Source: Falsirhodobacter deserti
GTDB lineage: Bacteria > Pseudomonadota > Alphaproteobacteria > Rhodobacterales > Rhodobacteraceae
Direction of reading: 5' to 3'
DNA length: 64,000 bases
Assembly: GCF_004015795.1 (NCBI RefSeq)
Contig: NZ_ML137218.1
Location: 1,144,311-1,208,310 of the forward strand
Shown here: positions 54,387 to 64,000 of the stretch, one piece after another
Numbering within the stretch: the stretch's first letter is position 1
Layout of the letters: each line of letters begins with the position of its first letter
Notes under the pieces: model-generated
Told to the model about the DNA's origin: nothing
Database searches by the model: none
The model's input: the letters and a program-made list of their open reading frames with translations, nothing else
Position numbers and translations under genes: made by a program

Positions 54387-55475
54387 TCAGTTCTCCATCT
54401 GGTTTGATGTTGCCATGCGCGGGGCAACGGGCAGTGACACGCGGAACACGGTGCGGCCGGGAACGGAATCCACGCCGATGATCCCGCGATGGTCGGACAC
54501 GATCTTCGACACCAGCGCGAGGCCAAGCCCTGTGCCGTTCTCACGCCCCGAAACGAAGGGATCGAACACTTGCGCCGCGATTTCGGGCTTTATGCCCGGG
54601 CCGTCATCGATGATCTCCACCTGCAGCGGGACGGTGCCCCCGCCATCCGGCCGGCGCAGGCGCAGTGACAGGTCATAGAAGGTCCGCAGGCGAATGGTGC
54701 CGCCGCCCGACCCTGCCGCCTCGGCCGCGTTCTTGATCAGGTTCAGGAACACCTGCATCAACTGGTCCGGATCGGCATAGGTCATGGGCAACGAAGGATC
54801 GTAATCCTCCACGATCGTCATCTGCGCGGCAAACCCGACCATCGCCGAGCGGCGGGCCTTGTCCAGCGCGTCGTGGATGTTCACGGGGCGAAGTTCGGGC
54901 GGGCGGACATTGCCGAACTGCTCCACCTGCTCCAGCAACTTCACGATGCGGCGCGTTTCCTCCACGATCAGATCGGCAAGTTCCCGATCCTCGGGCGCGA
55001 GGTTGACCGAGATCAGCTGCGCCGCACCCGATATGCCGGCCAGCGGGTTCTTGATCTCATGCGCCAGCATTTCCGCCATGCCGATGGCCGACCGTGCGGC
55101 AGACCGGACGGCGGCGGCCTTGCCCAGCCTGTCGGCAATCTCGCGCGGCCAGATCAGCAGCATGACTGCCCCCGGCACATCGGCGAAGGGTGCGATCTGG
55201 ATGTTGCACTGGATCGGAGGGCGTTCCCCCGTCGTCACGTCCACATCATTGATGGACATCGCGCCTTGGTTGCGGCGCACGCGGGCGATCGCCTCGTCCA
55301 TCGGCGCATCGATGGAAAGGCGGTCCAGCACCGGCTCGTTCAGCAGGCTTTTCTCTGACGCGTTCAGGAAGCTTTCCGCCAGCGGGTTGATCGCGATCAC
55401 TGCATCCTGTGCATCCACCAACAGGGCGGGAACGGGAAGGCTGGACCAGATCGACGCGTCGCTGGGGAGGGTCAT
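54387..55475 (-). CDS. ntrB: Nitrogen regulation sensor histidine kinase NtrB
   Basis: This 362-residue soluble kinase/phosphatase controls NtrC in response to PII protein. It has an N-terminal PAS domain (VPALLVDAQDAVIAINPLAE), the H-box MLAHEIKNPLAGISGAAQLI (histidine near 138), an N-box NLIKNAAEAA and a G-box DDGPGIKPE. The start is the ATG at 55473-55475, in a four-base overlap with dusB. Longer open frame upstream lies inside dusB. Confidence 0.95.
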   Translation of the reverse strand: MTLPSDASIWSSLPVPALLVDAQDAVIAINPLAESFLNASEKSLLNEPVLDRLSIDAPMDEAIARVRRNQGAMSINDVDVTTGERPPIQCNIQIAPFADVPGAVMLLIWPREIADRLGKAAAVRSAARSAIGMAEMLAHEIKNPLAGISGAAQLISVNLAPEDRELADLIVEETRRIVKLLEQVEQFGNVRPPELRPVNIHDALDKARRSAMVGFAAQMTIVEDYDPSLPMTYADPDQLMQVFLNLIKNAAEAAGSGGGTIRLRTFYDLSLRLRRPDGGGTVPLQVEIIDDGPGIKPEIAAQVFDPFVSGRENGTGLGLALVSKIVSDHRGIIGVDSVPGRTVFRVSLPVAPRMATSNQMEN

Positions 55476-56455
55476 GCGGCGATCGCCTTCTGGCTGAACG
55501 CCCCGTGCAGCGCGTCGATCACCTGTTCTGGATCGTTCAGTGTCAGCACGTTTCCTTTGGGCGCCCCGGCGGCCTCCAGATACCAGCCCAGATGCTTTCG
55601 GGCGACCTTCACGCCGAGTTCGATGCCATAAAAATCCAGCATCGCCGTATAGTGGCCGATGACCATATGCGTCAGATCTGCACCTGCCGGCACTTCGGGC
55701 GCAGCCCCTCCGTGCAACGCCGAGGCGATCTGGGCCAGAAGCCACGGGCGTCCCTGCGCGCCGCGCCCCACCATGACGCCGTCTGCCCCTGACTGGCGCA
55801 ACGCCTCGGCGGCAGCGGCAGGGCTGGTGATGTCACCATTGGCGATGACGGGAATGGTCACCGCCTCCTTTACCGGCCGGATTGCGGCCCAATTGGCCTG
55901 CCCCTTGTAGAACTGGCAGCGCGTGCGCCCGTGGATCGTGACCATGCGGATGCCGGCCCCTTCGGCCATGCGGGCGATCTGCGGTGCGTTCAGGCTGTCA
56001 TCATCCCAGCCAAGGCGCATCTTCAGCGTGACAGGAACGGAAACCGCATTCACCACCGTTTCGATCAGGCGCAGCGCAAGATCAGGTTCCCGCATCAGCG
56101 CGGACCCGCAGGCCCCGTTGCCGCTGGCCGAGGTGACGCGCTTGGCCGGACAGCCCATGTTGATATCGATGATGCGTGCGCCCTGCCCCTCGACATAGCG
56201 CGCCGCCTCGGCCAGCCAGTGCGGATCGCGCCCTGCAAGCTGGACCGAGGTGGTCTGATCGCCCAGTCCCAGTTCCGCCTTCGCCCGTGCTTCGGGCTTG
56301 GCCTGCACGACCTCTTGGCTGGCGACCATTTCGGAAACAACGAGGCCCGCCCCGAACCGCGAAACCAGCTGGCGGAACGGCAAGTCGGTGATGCCGGCCA
56401 ACGGGGCCAGCAGCACGGGCGGGTCAATGGTTACGGAGGCGATCTGAATGGACAA
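55472..56455 (-). CDS. dusB: tRNA-dihydrouridine synthase DusB (NifR3)
   Basis: This 327-residue flavoenzyme reduces uridines in the tRNA D-loop. Features: an FMN-binding barrel starting APLAGITDLPFRQLVSRFGA, the active-site cysteine in INMGCPAKRV, HGRTRCQFYKG, and the C-terminal domain. The start is TTG at 56455, with AAGGA eight bases upstream; no ATG is near. It heads the ntrBC operon, the nifR3 position known from Rhodobacter and Azospirillum. Confidence 0.93.
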   Translation of the reverse strand: MSIQIASVTIDPPVLLAPLAGITDLPFRQLVSRFGAGLVVSEMVASQEVVQAKPEARAKAELGLGDQTTSVQLAGRDPHWLAEAARYVEGQGARIIDINMGCPAKRVTSASGNGACGSALMREPDLALRLIETVVNAVSVPVTLKMRLGWDDDSLNAPQIARMAEGAGIRMVTIHGRTRCQFYKGQANWAAIRPVKEAVTIPVIANGDITSPAAAAEALRQSGADGVMVGRGAQGRPWLLAQIASALHGGAAPEVPAGADLTHMVIGHYTAMLDFYGIELGVKVARKHLGWYLEAAGAPKGNVLTLNDPEQVIDALHGAFSQKAIAA

Positions 56456-56631
56456 CTGCCTAATCCTTGAGCGTCAGCCTTCGGGGTACGCCCTGCGCCA
56501 ACGATTTACAATTTGGTTGCAACCGCATCAACGCCCGGAAAGGTGTTGATGATGCTTTATTGTGCGCCATGCACAGTTCGTGGGCGCAGGCGACACTTTC
56601 CTTGAGGGGTGGAGCATGCCATAGCAAGGAA

Positions 56632-57747
56632 ATGACCACAGTTGCCATCATCGTCGCCGCAGGCCGCGGCAGCCGTGCCGGCGGTGGGCTGCCCAAGCAG
56701 TGGCGGCCCCTGAACGGGCGCCCGATCATCGCGCACACGCTGGAAGCGTTTGCCGGACTTCAACGCCTTCTTGTGATCCACCCCGATGATCGCCCCCTTG
56801 CCGAACCGCTGGAGGTGGAGGTTGTGGAGGGCAGCGACACACGCGCCGGATCCGTGCTGAACGCCTTGCGTGCATTGGAAGGGCGCGGCGTCACGCGCGT
56901 TCTGATCCATGACGGTGCCCGCCCGCTGGTGCCGCCCGCCGTGATCGCGCGTGTTCTGGCAGCGCTGGAGGCCTCCCCCGGCGCCGCACCCGCACTGGCT
57001 GTCACCGACGCGCTTTGGCGGGGCGAGGCGCATGTTTCCGGCACGCAGGACCGAACGAACCTTTGGCGGGCGCAAACCCCGCAGGGCTTCCGCTTCGACG
57101 CCATCCTTGCGGCCCATGAGGCGCATCCGGGCGGCGCCGCGGATGATGTGGAGGTTGCCCGCGCGGCGGGCCTTGACGTCGCCATCGTGGAGGGCGACGA
57201 ATCCAACCTGAAAGTGACATGGCCCGACGATTTCGCGCGGGCCGAGCGGCTGTTGAAAGGGCGCGACATGGATATCCGCATCGGCAACGGCTATGACGTG
57301 CACCGCTTTGGCGAGGGGGATCACGTCTGGCTTTGCGGGGTGAAAGTTCCGCACGGACGCAGCCTTCAGGGGCATTCGGATGCGGATGTGGGGATGCATG
57401 CGCTGACCGATGCGATCTATGGCGCGCTTGCCGAAGGGGATATCGGGCAGCACTTCCCCCCGTCGGACATGAAATGGAAGGGGGCGGAAAGCCACATCTT
57501 CCTGCGCCACGCGATGGAACGGGTGGCCGCGCGCGGATATCGCCTGATGAACTGCGACGTGACGCTGGTGTGCGAGCGTCCGAAGATCGGTCCCCATGCC
57601 GAGGCAATGCGCGAAGCTCTGGCCGCGATCATGGGGGTGGAGGTCGGCCGCATCTCCGTCAAGGCGACAACATCGGAGCGGCTTGGCTTCACGGGCCGCG
57701 AGGAAGGCATCGCCTCTGTCGCCACCGCGCTTCTGATGAGGGACTGA
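56632..57747 (+). CDS. ispDF: Bifunctional MEP-pathway enzyme IspDF
   Basis: This 371-residue fusion makes isoprenoid precursors. The IspD part (about 1-215) is a cytidylyltransferase with [20 protein letters not shown] and DGARPLVPP. The IspF part (from about 218) is the 2,4-cyclodiphosphate synthase with zinc site [30 protein letters not shown] and [16 protein letters not shown]. The fusion is common in alphaproteobacteria. The ATG at 56632 follows AAGGAA closely; an earlier in-frame ATG at 56467 would add residues unlike IspD. Confidence 0.96.
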   Translation: MTTVAIIVAAGRGSRAGGGLPKQWRPLNGRPIIAHTLEAFAGLQRLLVIHPDDRPLAEPLEVEVVEGSDTRAGSVLNALRALEGRGVTRVLIHDGARPLVPPAVIARVLAALEASPGAAPALAVTDALWRGEAHVSGTQDRTNLWRAQTPQGFRFDAILAAHEAHPGGAADDVEVARAAGLDVAIVEGDESNLKVTWPDDFARAERLLKGRDMDIRIGNGYDVHRFGEGDHVWLCGVKVPHGRSLQGHSDADVGMHALTDAIYGALAEGDIGQHFPPSDMKWKGAESHIFLRHAMERVAARGYRLMNCDVTLVCERPKIGPHAEAMREALAAIMGVEVGRISVKATTSERLGFTGREEGIASVATALLMRD

Positions 57748-57748
57748 C

Positions 57749-58240
57749 ATGACGCGCTGGATCTGCCTTGGTTTCGGGCTGGGCCTGTTGCGACCGGCCC
57801 CGGGAACCTGGGGCTCTGCCGGGGCGTTGATCCTTGGGCTGCTGATCGATCGGTATCTTGGTTTCCCCGCGCTGGTCGTCGCGACGGTTCTTGTGACCGT
57901 CGTTGGCTGGTGGGCCTTGGGTCACGAACTGCGCGGCGAGCATGAGGATCCGTCCGAATTCGTCATCGACGAAGTCGCGGGCCAATGGCTGGCGCTTCTG
58001 TTTCCCGCCGCCGCGTTCTGGTGGCACGGAGTGGAGAATTGGGCCGTCATCGCCTATCCCGGATGGGTGGGTGCGTTCCTGTTCTTCCGCCTGTTCGACA
58101 TCTGGAAGCCGTGGCTGGTCGGCCGCGCCGACCGGAGGGGCGGCGTGGCCGGGGTGATGGCCGACGATCTTTGGGCCGGATTGTTTGCCGGTTTCGCCAC
58201 GATGGTGGCCGCCGGCATCGCACATGGAGTGTTGATGTGA
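57749..58240 (+). CDS. pgpA: Phosphatidylglycerophosphatase A
   Basis: This 163-residue inner-membrane phosphatase makes phosphatidylglycerol. Family blocks: GLLRPAPGTWGSAGALILGL, the acidic EFVIDEVAGQWLALL, and FRLFDIWKPW followed by GVMADDLWAGLFAG. The ATG lies one base after the ispDF stop. Confidence 0.93.
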   Translation: MTRWICLGFGLGLLRPAPGTWGSAGALILGLLIDRYLGFPALVVATVLVTVVGWWALGHELRGEHEDPSEFVIDEVAGQWLALLFPAAAFWWHGVENWAVIAYPGWVGAFLFFRLFDIWKPWLVGRADRRGGVAGVMADDLWAGLFAGFATMVAAGIAHGVLM

Positions 58241-58725
58241 GCTGGATCGATTTCCAAAAACATGCCGAAGAAACCGGCATAACCATCGCAACCGCCGAAA
58301 GCTGCACCGGCGGCCTGATTGCCGCCGAGATCACGCGCAACCCCGGTTCCTCCAAGGTGTTCGAGCGTGGGTTCGTGACCTACTCCTACCCCTCCAAGGT
58401 GGAGATGCTGGGCGTTTCCCCCGAGACGCTGGATGCCGAAGGCGCGGTATCCGAAGCCGTTGCCGCCGAGATGGCGCAAGGCGCACTTGACCGTTCGCGG
58501 GCGACGATCGCCGTCAGCGTGACAGGCGTTGCTGGCCCCGGCGGAAGCGAGAACAAGCCTGAAGGGCGCGTCTGCTTCGGCCTTGCCATGCAGGATCACC
58601 CCACGGTGACGGAAACGGTCGATTTCGGCGCCCTTGGCCGAAGCGCGGTGCGGGAAGCGACGATGGCCCACGCGCTGAAGATGCTGCGCGCGGCCACCGG
58701 CATGGATCAGTTGCCCGAACCGTAA
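58237..58725 (+). CDS. cinA: CinA-family nicotinamide-nucleotide amidohydrolase (PncC)
   Basis: This 162-residue stand-alone CinA C-terminal domain converts NMN to nicotinate mononucleotide. Motifs: [30 protein letters not shown] and [20 protein letters not shown]. The N-terminal molybdopterin-binding-like domain of full CinA is absent, as in many PncC proteins. The start is GTG at 58237 with GGAG seven bases upstream, overlapping the pgpA stop. Its 3' end overlaps the convergent COQ10-like gene by 19 bases. Confidence 0.93.
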   Translation: MSWIDFQKHAEETGITIATAESCTGGLIAAEITRNPGSSKVFERGFVTYSYPSKVEMLGVSPETLDAEGAVSEAVAAEMAQGALDRSRATIAVSVTGVAGPGGSENKPEGRVCFGLAMQDHPTVTETVDFGALGRSAVREATMAHALKMLRAATGMDQLPEP

Positions 58726-59165
58726 AGCTCTGCGGCCCGCGCCTCGAAGGCGCGGACGATCCGCTGCATCGCCTCGTTGAAGACCATCCCGATGATGCCC
58801 TGCAGGATGGCGTTGCGGAATTCGAAATCAACGAAGAAATCCACCTCGCAGCCGCCTTCCGGCAGGTCGCGGAAGGACCAGGTGGATTTCAGATACTTGA
58901 ACGGGCCGTCCAGATATTCGGTATCGATCTTGTTCTGTTCGGGCCACAGCGTCACGCGGCTGCCGAACCGTTCGCGAAATACCTTGAACGAGATCACCAG
59001 ATCGGCTTCCATCATCTCTCCGCCGCCCTCGACCGGCGTGCGGGACCGGATGCGCGCAGCCGAGTTCCACGGCAGGAATTTCGGGTAAGAGCCGACATCG
59101 GCCACAAGATCGAACATCTGCGCCGCCGTGTATGGCAGGCGGCGGGTTTCGTGATGGGTCGGCAT
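58707..59165 (-). CDS. COQ10/RatA-type polyketide cyclase (START) domain protein
   Basis: This 152-residue protein belongs to the type II cyclase family that includes mitochondrial COQ10, a ubiquinone chaperone, and RatA. It shows [39 protein letters not shown] and [12 protein letters not shown]. In alphaproteobacteria the ubiquinone role is usual. The start at 59165 is chosen because the motif MPTHHETR begins the family; the open frame upstream lies in the divergent hpt leader. Confidence 0.9.
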   Translation of the reverse strand: MPTHHETRRLPYTAAQMFDLVADVGSYPKFLPWNSAARIRSRTPVEGGGEMMEADLVISFKVFRERFGSRVTLWPEQNKIDTEYLDGPFKYLKSTWSFRDLPEGGCEVDFFVDFEFRNAILQGIIGMVFNEAMQRIVRAFEARAAELYGSGN

Positions 59166-59228
59166 GGCATCCTCCGTGACTTCCCGAGAGGTTTTCGCTA
59201 CTCGGGTCCACATGTGCAAGGGGATAGC

Positions 59229-59774
59229 ATGACGAAACGTTCCTACGAAATTGACCAGATGATCTCGGCCAAGGCCATTGCGGCACGGGTGGAGGATCTG
59301 GCACGCGAAATCACGGCCCATTACGAGGGGACGGAAAAACTGGTGGTGGTGGGCCTGTTGCGCGGCAGCTTCATCTTCATCGCGGATCTGGTGCGCGAGA
59401 TCGGCCTGCCGGTGGAGGTCGATTTCCTTGAAGCCTCCTCCTATGGCGATGCGATGCAATCCAGCCGCGAGGTTCGCATCCTGAAGGACCTGCGCGGCGA
59501 GGTTGCGGGCCGCGACGTGCTGGTGGTGGAGGATATCGTCGATACCGGCTTCACCCTGTCGCATGTGACGGCGCTTCTGCGGTCGCGCGGCCCCAAAAGG
59601 CTGGAGGTTTGCGCCCTGCTGGACAAGCCTTCCCGCCGCGAGGTGGACATGAAGGCGACATGGACCGGCTTCACCATCCCCGACGAATTCGTGGTGGGAT
59701 ACGGGATCGACTTTGCCCAGTCGAACCGCAACCTGCCCTATATCGGCAAGGTACGGTTCACGGAGGATACATGA
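59229..59774 (+). CDS. hpt: Hypoxanthine phosphoribosyltransferase
   Basis: This 181-residue purine salvage enzyme makes IMP or GMP from hypoxanthine or guanine plus PRPP. The PRPP-binding [15 protein letters not shown], the flexible-loop [10 protein letters not shown] and the C-terminal [20 protein letters not shown] are complete. The ATG at 59229 opens [10 protein letters not shown]. Its stop overlaps the next small gene by four bases. Confidence 0.95.
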   Translation: MTKRSYEIDQMISAKAIAARVEDLAREITAHYEGTEKLVVVGLLRGSFIFIADLVREIGLPVEVDFLEASSYGDAMQSSREVRILKDLRGEVAGRDVLVVEDIVDTGFTLSHVTALLRSRGPKRLEVCALLDKPSRREVDMKATWTGFTIPDEFVVGYGIDFAQSNRNLPYIGKVRFTEDT

Positions 59775-59953
59775 ACCTGATCTGGTTCCTTCGCATGGCG
59801 CAATGGGTGCGTCACCCTCCGCCGATGTGGAAGGTGATCCTCGTGCTGTGCGTGATCGCGGCCTGTGCCGCGCTGTTCATCGTCGAACGCTATGTCGGGT
59901 GGCCGGACTGGCTGACCACCAATGGCGGCAGCCGGCCAGTCCGCCTGAACTAG
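59771..59953 (+). CDS. Small membrane protein of unknown function
   Basis: This 60-residue protein has one strong helix ([20 protein letters not shown]) after a basic, Trp-rich N-terminus ([17 protein letters not shown]) and a polar C-terminal tail. The helix is probably in the inner membrane with a cytoplasmic N-terminus. The ATG overlaps the hpt stop, so it is translationally coupled. The stop overlaps the convergent alpha-glucosidase gene by four bases. The clean coupling and normal membrane topology support a real gene; no family was recognised. Confidence 0.7.
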   Translation: MNLIWFLRMAQWVRHPPPMWKVILVLCVIAACAALFIVERYVGWPDWLTTNGGSRPVRLN

Positions 59954-61581
59954 ACCCGGCGGGCGAGGCAGAATTCCCAAGGCCCCAAGGTTACCGACGC
60001 GGCAGGCGGCTTTGCTCCCGTGTCGGTTCCCATCACCATCCAGTTCCCTTCCGGAGGGCGCGCCTCGACCGTTCCGTCGCCAAGGTTGAAGGCGCAGAAG
60101 ATCGTCTCCACCCCCAGCCGCAGGAACTGGATCAGATCGCCCTGCGTCCAAAGGGCGTCCATCGCGCCATGCCGCAAGGTGGGATAATCGCGGCGCAGGC
60201 GCAGGGCTTTGCGGTAATGCTCCAGCATGGAGCCGGGCACACCCGCCTGCGTTTCCACCGCCCTTTCCAGGTGGGTGGACACAACAGGCAGCCAGGGCTT
60301 CTGCGCGGTGCTGAACCCGCCATTCGTGCCCTGCGTCCACGCCATCGGGGTGCGTGCCCCGTCACGTCCCTTGAACTGTGGCCAGAACTCCTTTCCGTAG
60401 GGATCCTGCAGATCCTCATACGCCAGCTCCGCTTCGGGCAGGCCAAGCTCCTCACCCTGATAGATGCAGGCGGAACCGCGCAGGCACATCAGAAGAACGG
60501 CATAGCTTCGAAGCGCCGCGTCAGAGGCATTCCAGCGCGTCGGCAGACGGACTGTGTCGTGGTTGGTATAGGCCCAGCAGGGCCAGGCGTCCGGTGCCGC
60601 ACGGTTCATCCGGTGGAACGTTTCCTCCAGCAGCGGCGCCGTCAGCTTCTTGGGCTGCAACAGTTCGAACGGATAGCACATGTGGACCTTGTCATTGCCG
60701 GTCGTGTATTCGGCCATGATCTCCAGTCCGCGTTGCGCATCCCCCACCTCGCCCACGGCAGCGGCGGCGTAGGGTTCCATCACAGCACGCAGCTTGCGCA
60801 GGAAATCGAGGTTTTCCGGTTGGTTCTTGTCAAACAGGTGCAGCTGGTGGTTATAGGGGTTTACCGACGGCGCGATGCTGTCATTCCGAAGCTCGCGCGG
60901 AAGCGGCGGGTTGCTCCGCAGGTAACGGTCGCAGAAGTAGAAGTTGATGACATCGAAGCGGAAGCCGCTGACCCCCCGCTCCAGCCAGAAGCGCAGAACG
61001 TCCAGCAGCGCCTCCTGCACCTCGGGGTTGTGCAGGTTCAGGTCGGGCTGCGAGGCCAGGAAGTTGTGAAGATAATACTGCTCCCGCTGCGAGTCCCATC
61101 GCCAGGACGATCCGCCGAACATCGACAACCAGTTGTTCGGCACGGTGCCGTCGGGGCTGGGATCGGCCCAGACATACCAGTCCGATTTCGCATTATCACG
61201 GCTGAGGCGGCTTTCCTGAAACCAAGGATGCCGGTCCGAGGTGTGCGAGAACACCAGATCGACCATCACCCGCAGGCCCAGCGACCGGGCCTTCCGGATG
61301 ACCGCGTCGAAATCCTCGTTCGTGCCGAACATCGGGTCGACGCGGGTGTAATCCTCCACGTCATAGCCGAAGTCCTTCATCGGCGATTTGAAAAACGGGC
61401 TGATCCAGATGGCATCGGCACCAAGATCCGCGATGTGATCAAGTCGCTGCTCGATCCCTCGCAGATCGCCCACACCATCGCCATCGGTATCCTGAAAACT
61501 GCGCGGATAGATCTGGTAGATCGTCGCTCCGCGCCACCAGTTCCTGTCGGCCCAGTCGACAGGCTTCGCTGCTGCGTCCAT
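59950..61581 (-). CDS. Alpha-glucosidase, glycoside hydrolase family 13
   Basis: This 543-residue cytoplasmic enzyme cleaves alpha-linked glucosides. The four family regions are present: DLVFSHTS, GFRFDVINF (nucleophile Asp), VGEVGD (acid/base Glu) and YTNHDT (third Asp). The N-terminus WWRGATIYQIYPRSFQDTDG and the HDT region fit oligo-1,6-glucosidase/AglA-type enzymes rather than amylases. It is divergent from glucokinase, with 96 bases between. The alpha-glucoside transporter expected with AglA may lie outside the window. Confidence 0.92.
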   Translation of the reverse strand: MDAAAKPVDWADRNWWRGATIYQIYPRSFQDTDGDGVGDLRGIEQRLDHIADLGADAIWISPFFKSPMKDFGYDVEDYTRVDPMFGTNEDFDAVIRKARSLGLRVMVDLVFSHTSDRHPWFQESRLSRDNAKSDWYVWADPSPDGTVPNNWLSMFGGSSWRWDSQREQYYLHNFLASQPDLNLHNPEVQEALLDVLRFWLERGVSGFRFDVINFYFCDRYLRSNPPLPRELRNDSIAPSVNPYNHQLHLFDKNQPENLDFLRKLRAVMEPYAAAAVGEVGDAQRGLEIMAEYTTGNDKVHMCYPFELLQPKKLTAPLLEETFHRMNRAAPDAWPCWAYTNHDTVRLPTRWNASDAALRSYAVLLMCLRGSACIYQGEELGLPEAELAYEDLQDPYGKEFWPQFKGRDGARTPMAWTQGTNGGFSTAQKPWLPVVSTHLERAVETQAGVPGSMLEHYRKALRLRRDYPTLRHGAMDALWTQGDLIQFLRLGVETIFCAFNLGDGTVEARPPEGNWMVMGTDTGAKPPAASVTLGPWEFCLARRV

Positions 61582-61677
61582 GCGCTCTCCTCGATTCGCC
61601 TAAGTCCAACATAAGACGGGATTTCGAAGTTGCGAGGGAACGAAGAACACCTAAACTCAAGTCAAAGGGAGGATTTC

Positions 61678-64000
<2,323 letters not shown>

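Overview
The window looks like a chromosomal segment of a Rhodobacterales alphaproteobacterium (Rhodobacter/Paracoccus-like). The evidence is GC-rich coding sequence, the gene order dusB-ntrB-ntrC-ntrY-ntrX-trkA-trkH-hfq-hflX, a fused ispDF, an imuA-imuB-dnaE2 cassette behind a GAAC-N7-GAAC LexA box, and an NtrC that lacks the GAFTGA loop. No rRNA, tRNA, CRISPR array or prophage was recognised. Species assignment is inference.

Positions 1-800 are insertion-sequence debris: an IS30-type transposase end and a frameshifted IS3-type OrfA. Positions 800-28000 are an accessory block for catabolism of organic nitrogen, in three transcription units. (i) A minus-strand operon (8626 to 798) encodes a polar amino-acid-type ABC transporter, D-carbamoylase, hydantoinase, hydantoin racemase, a LysR regulator and a 2-hydroxyacid dehydrogenase, so it can be read as hydantoin uptake and conversion to D-amino acids. 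A TATAAT-containing palindrome lies in front of it. (ii) A plus-strand operon (10251 to 19643) encodes a dipeptide-type ABC transporter with fused ATPases, an amidase, an APH-fold kinase of the hydroxylysine kinase type, a class III PLP enzyme of the phospho-lyase type and a frameshifted GntR regulator. (iii) A minus-strand operon (26353 to 19610) encodes a class III transaminase, a polyamine-type ABC transporter and an M20 N-carbamoyl amidohydrolase, with a divergent MocR-type regulator.

Positions 28.0-34.4 kb carry a decayed flavin monooxygenase followed by the SOS mutagenesis cassette imuA-imuB-dnaE2. Positions 34.4-44.8 kb hold a hypothetical gene, rsgA, a glucose/quinate-type PQQ dehydrogenase whose membrane domain is a separate gene, an fdhD - FDH-like - mobA group with a 12-G tract, and a two-domain glycosyltransferase.

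Positions 44.8-59.9 kb are core genome: hflX, hfq, trkH, trkA, ntrX, ntrY, ntrC, ntrB and dusB on the minus strand, then ispDF, pgpA and cinA, a COQ10-type protein, hpt and a tiny membrane protein. Positions 59.9-64 kb hold sugar genes: a GH13 alpha-glucosidase, glucokinase and phosphoglucomutase (cut by the window end). Neighbouring genes overlap by 1-4 bases throughout, which implies strong translational coupling.
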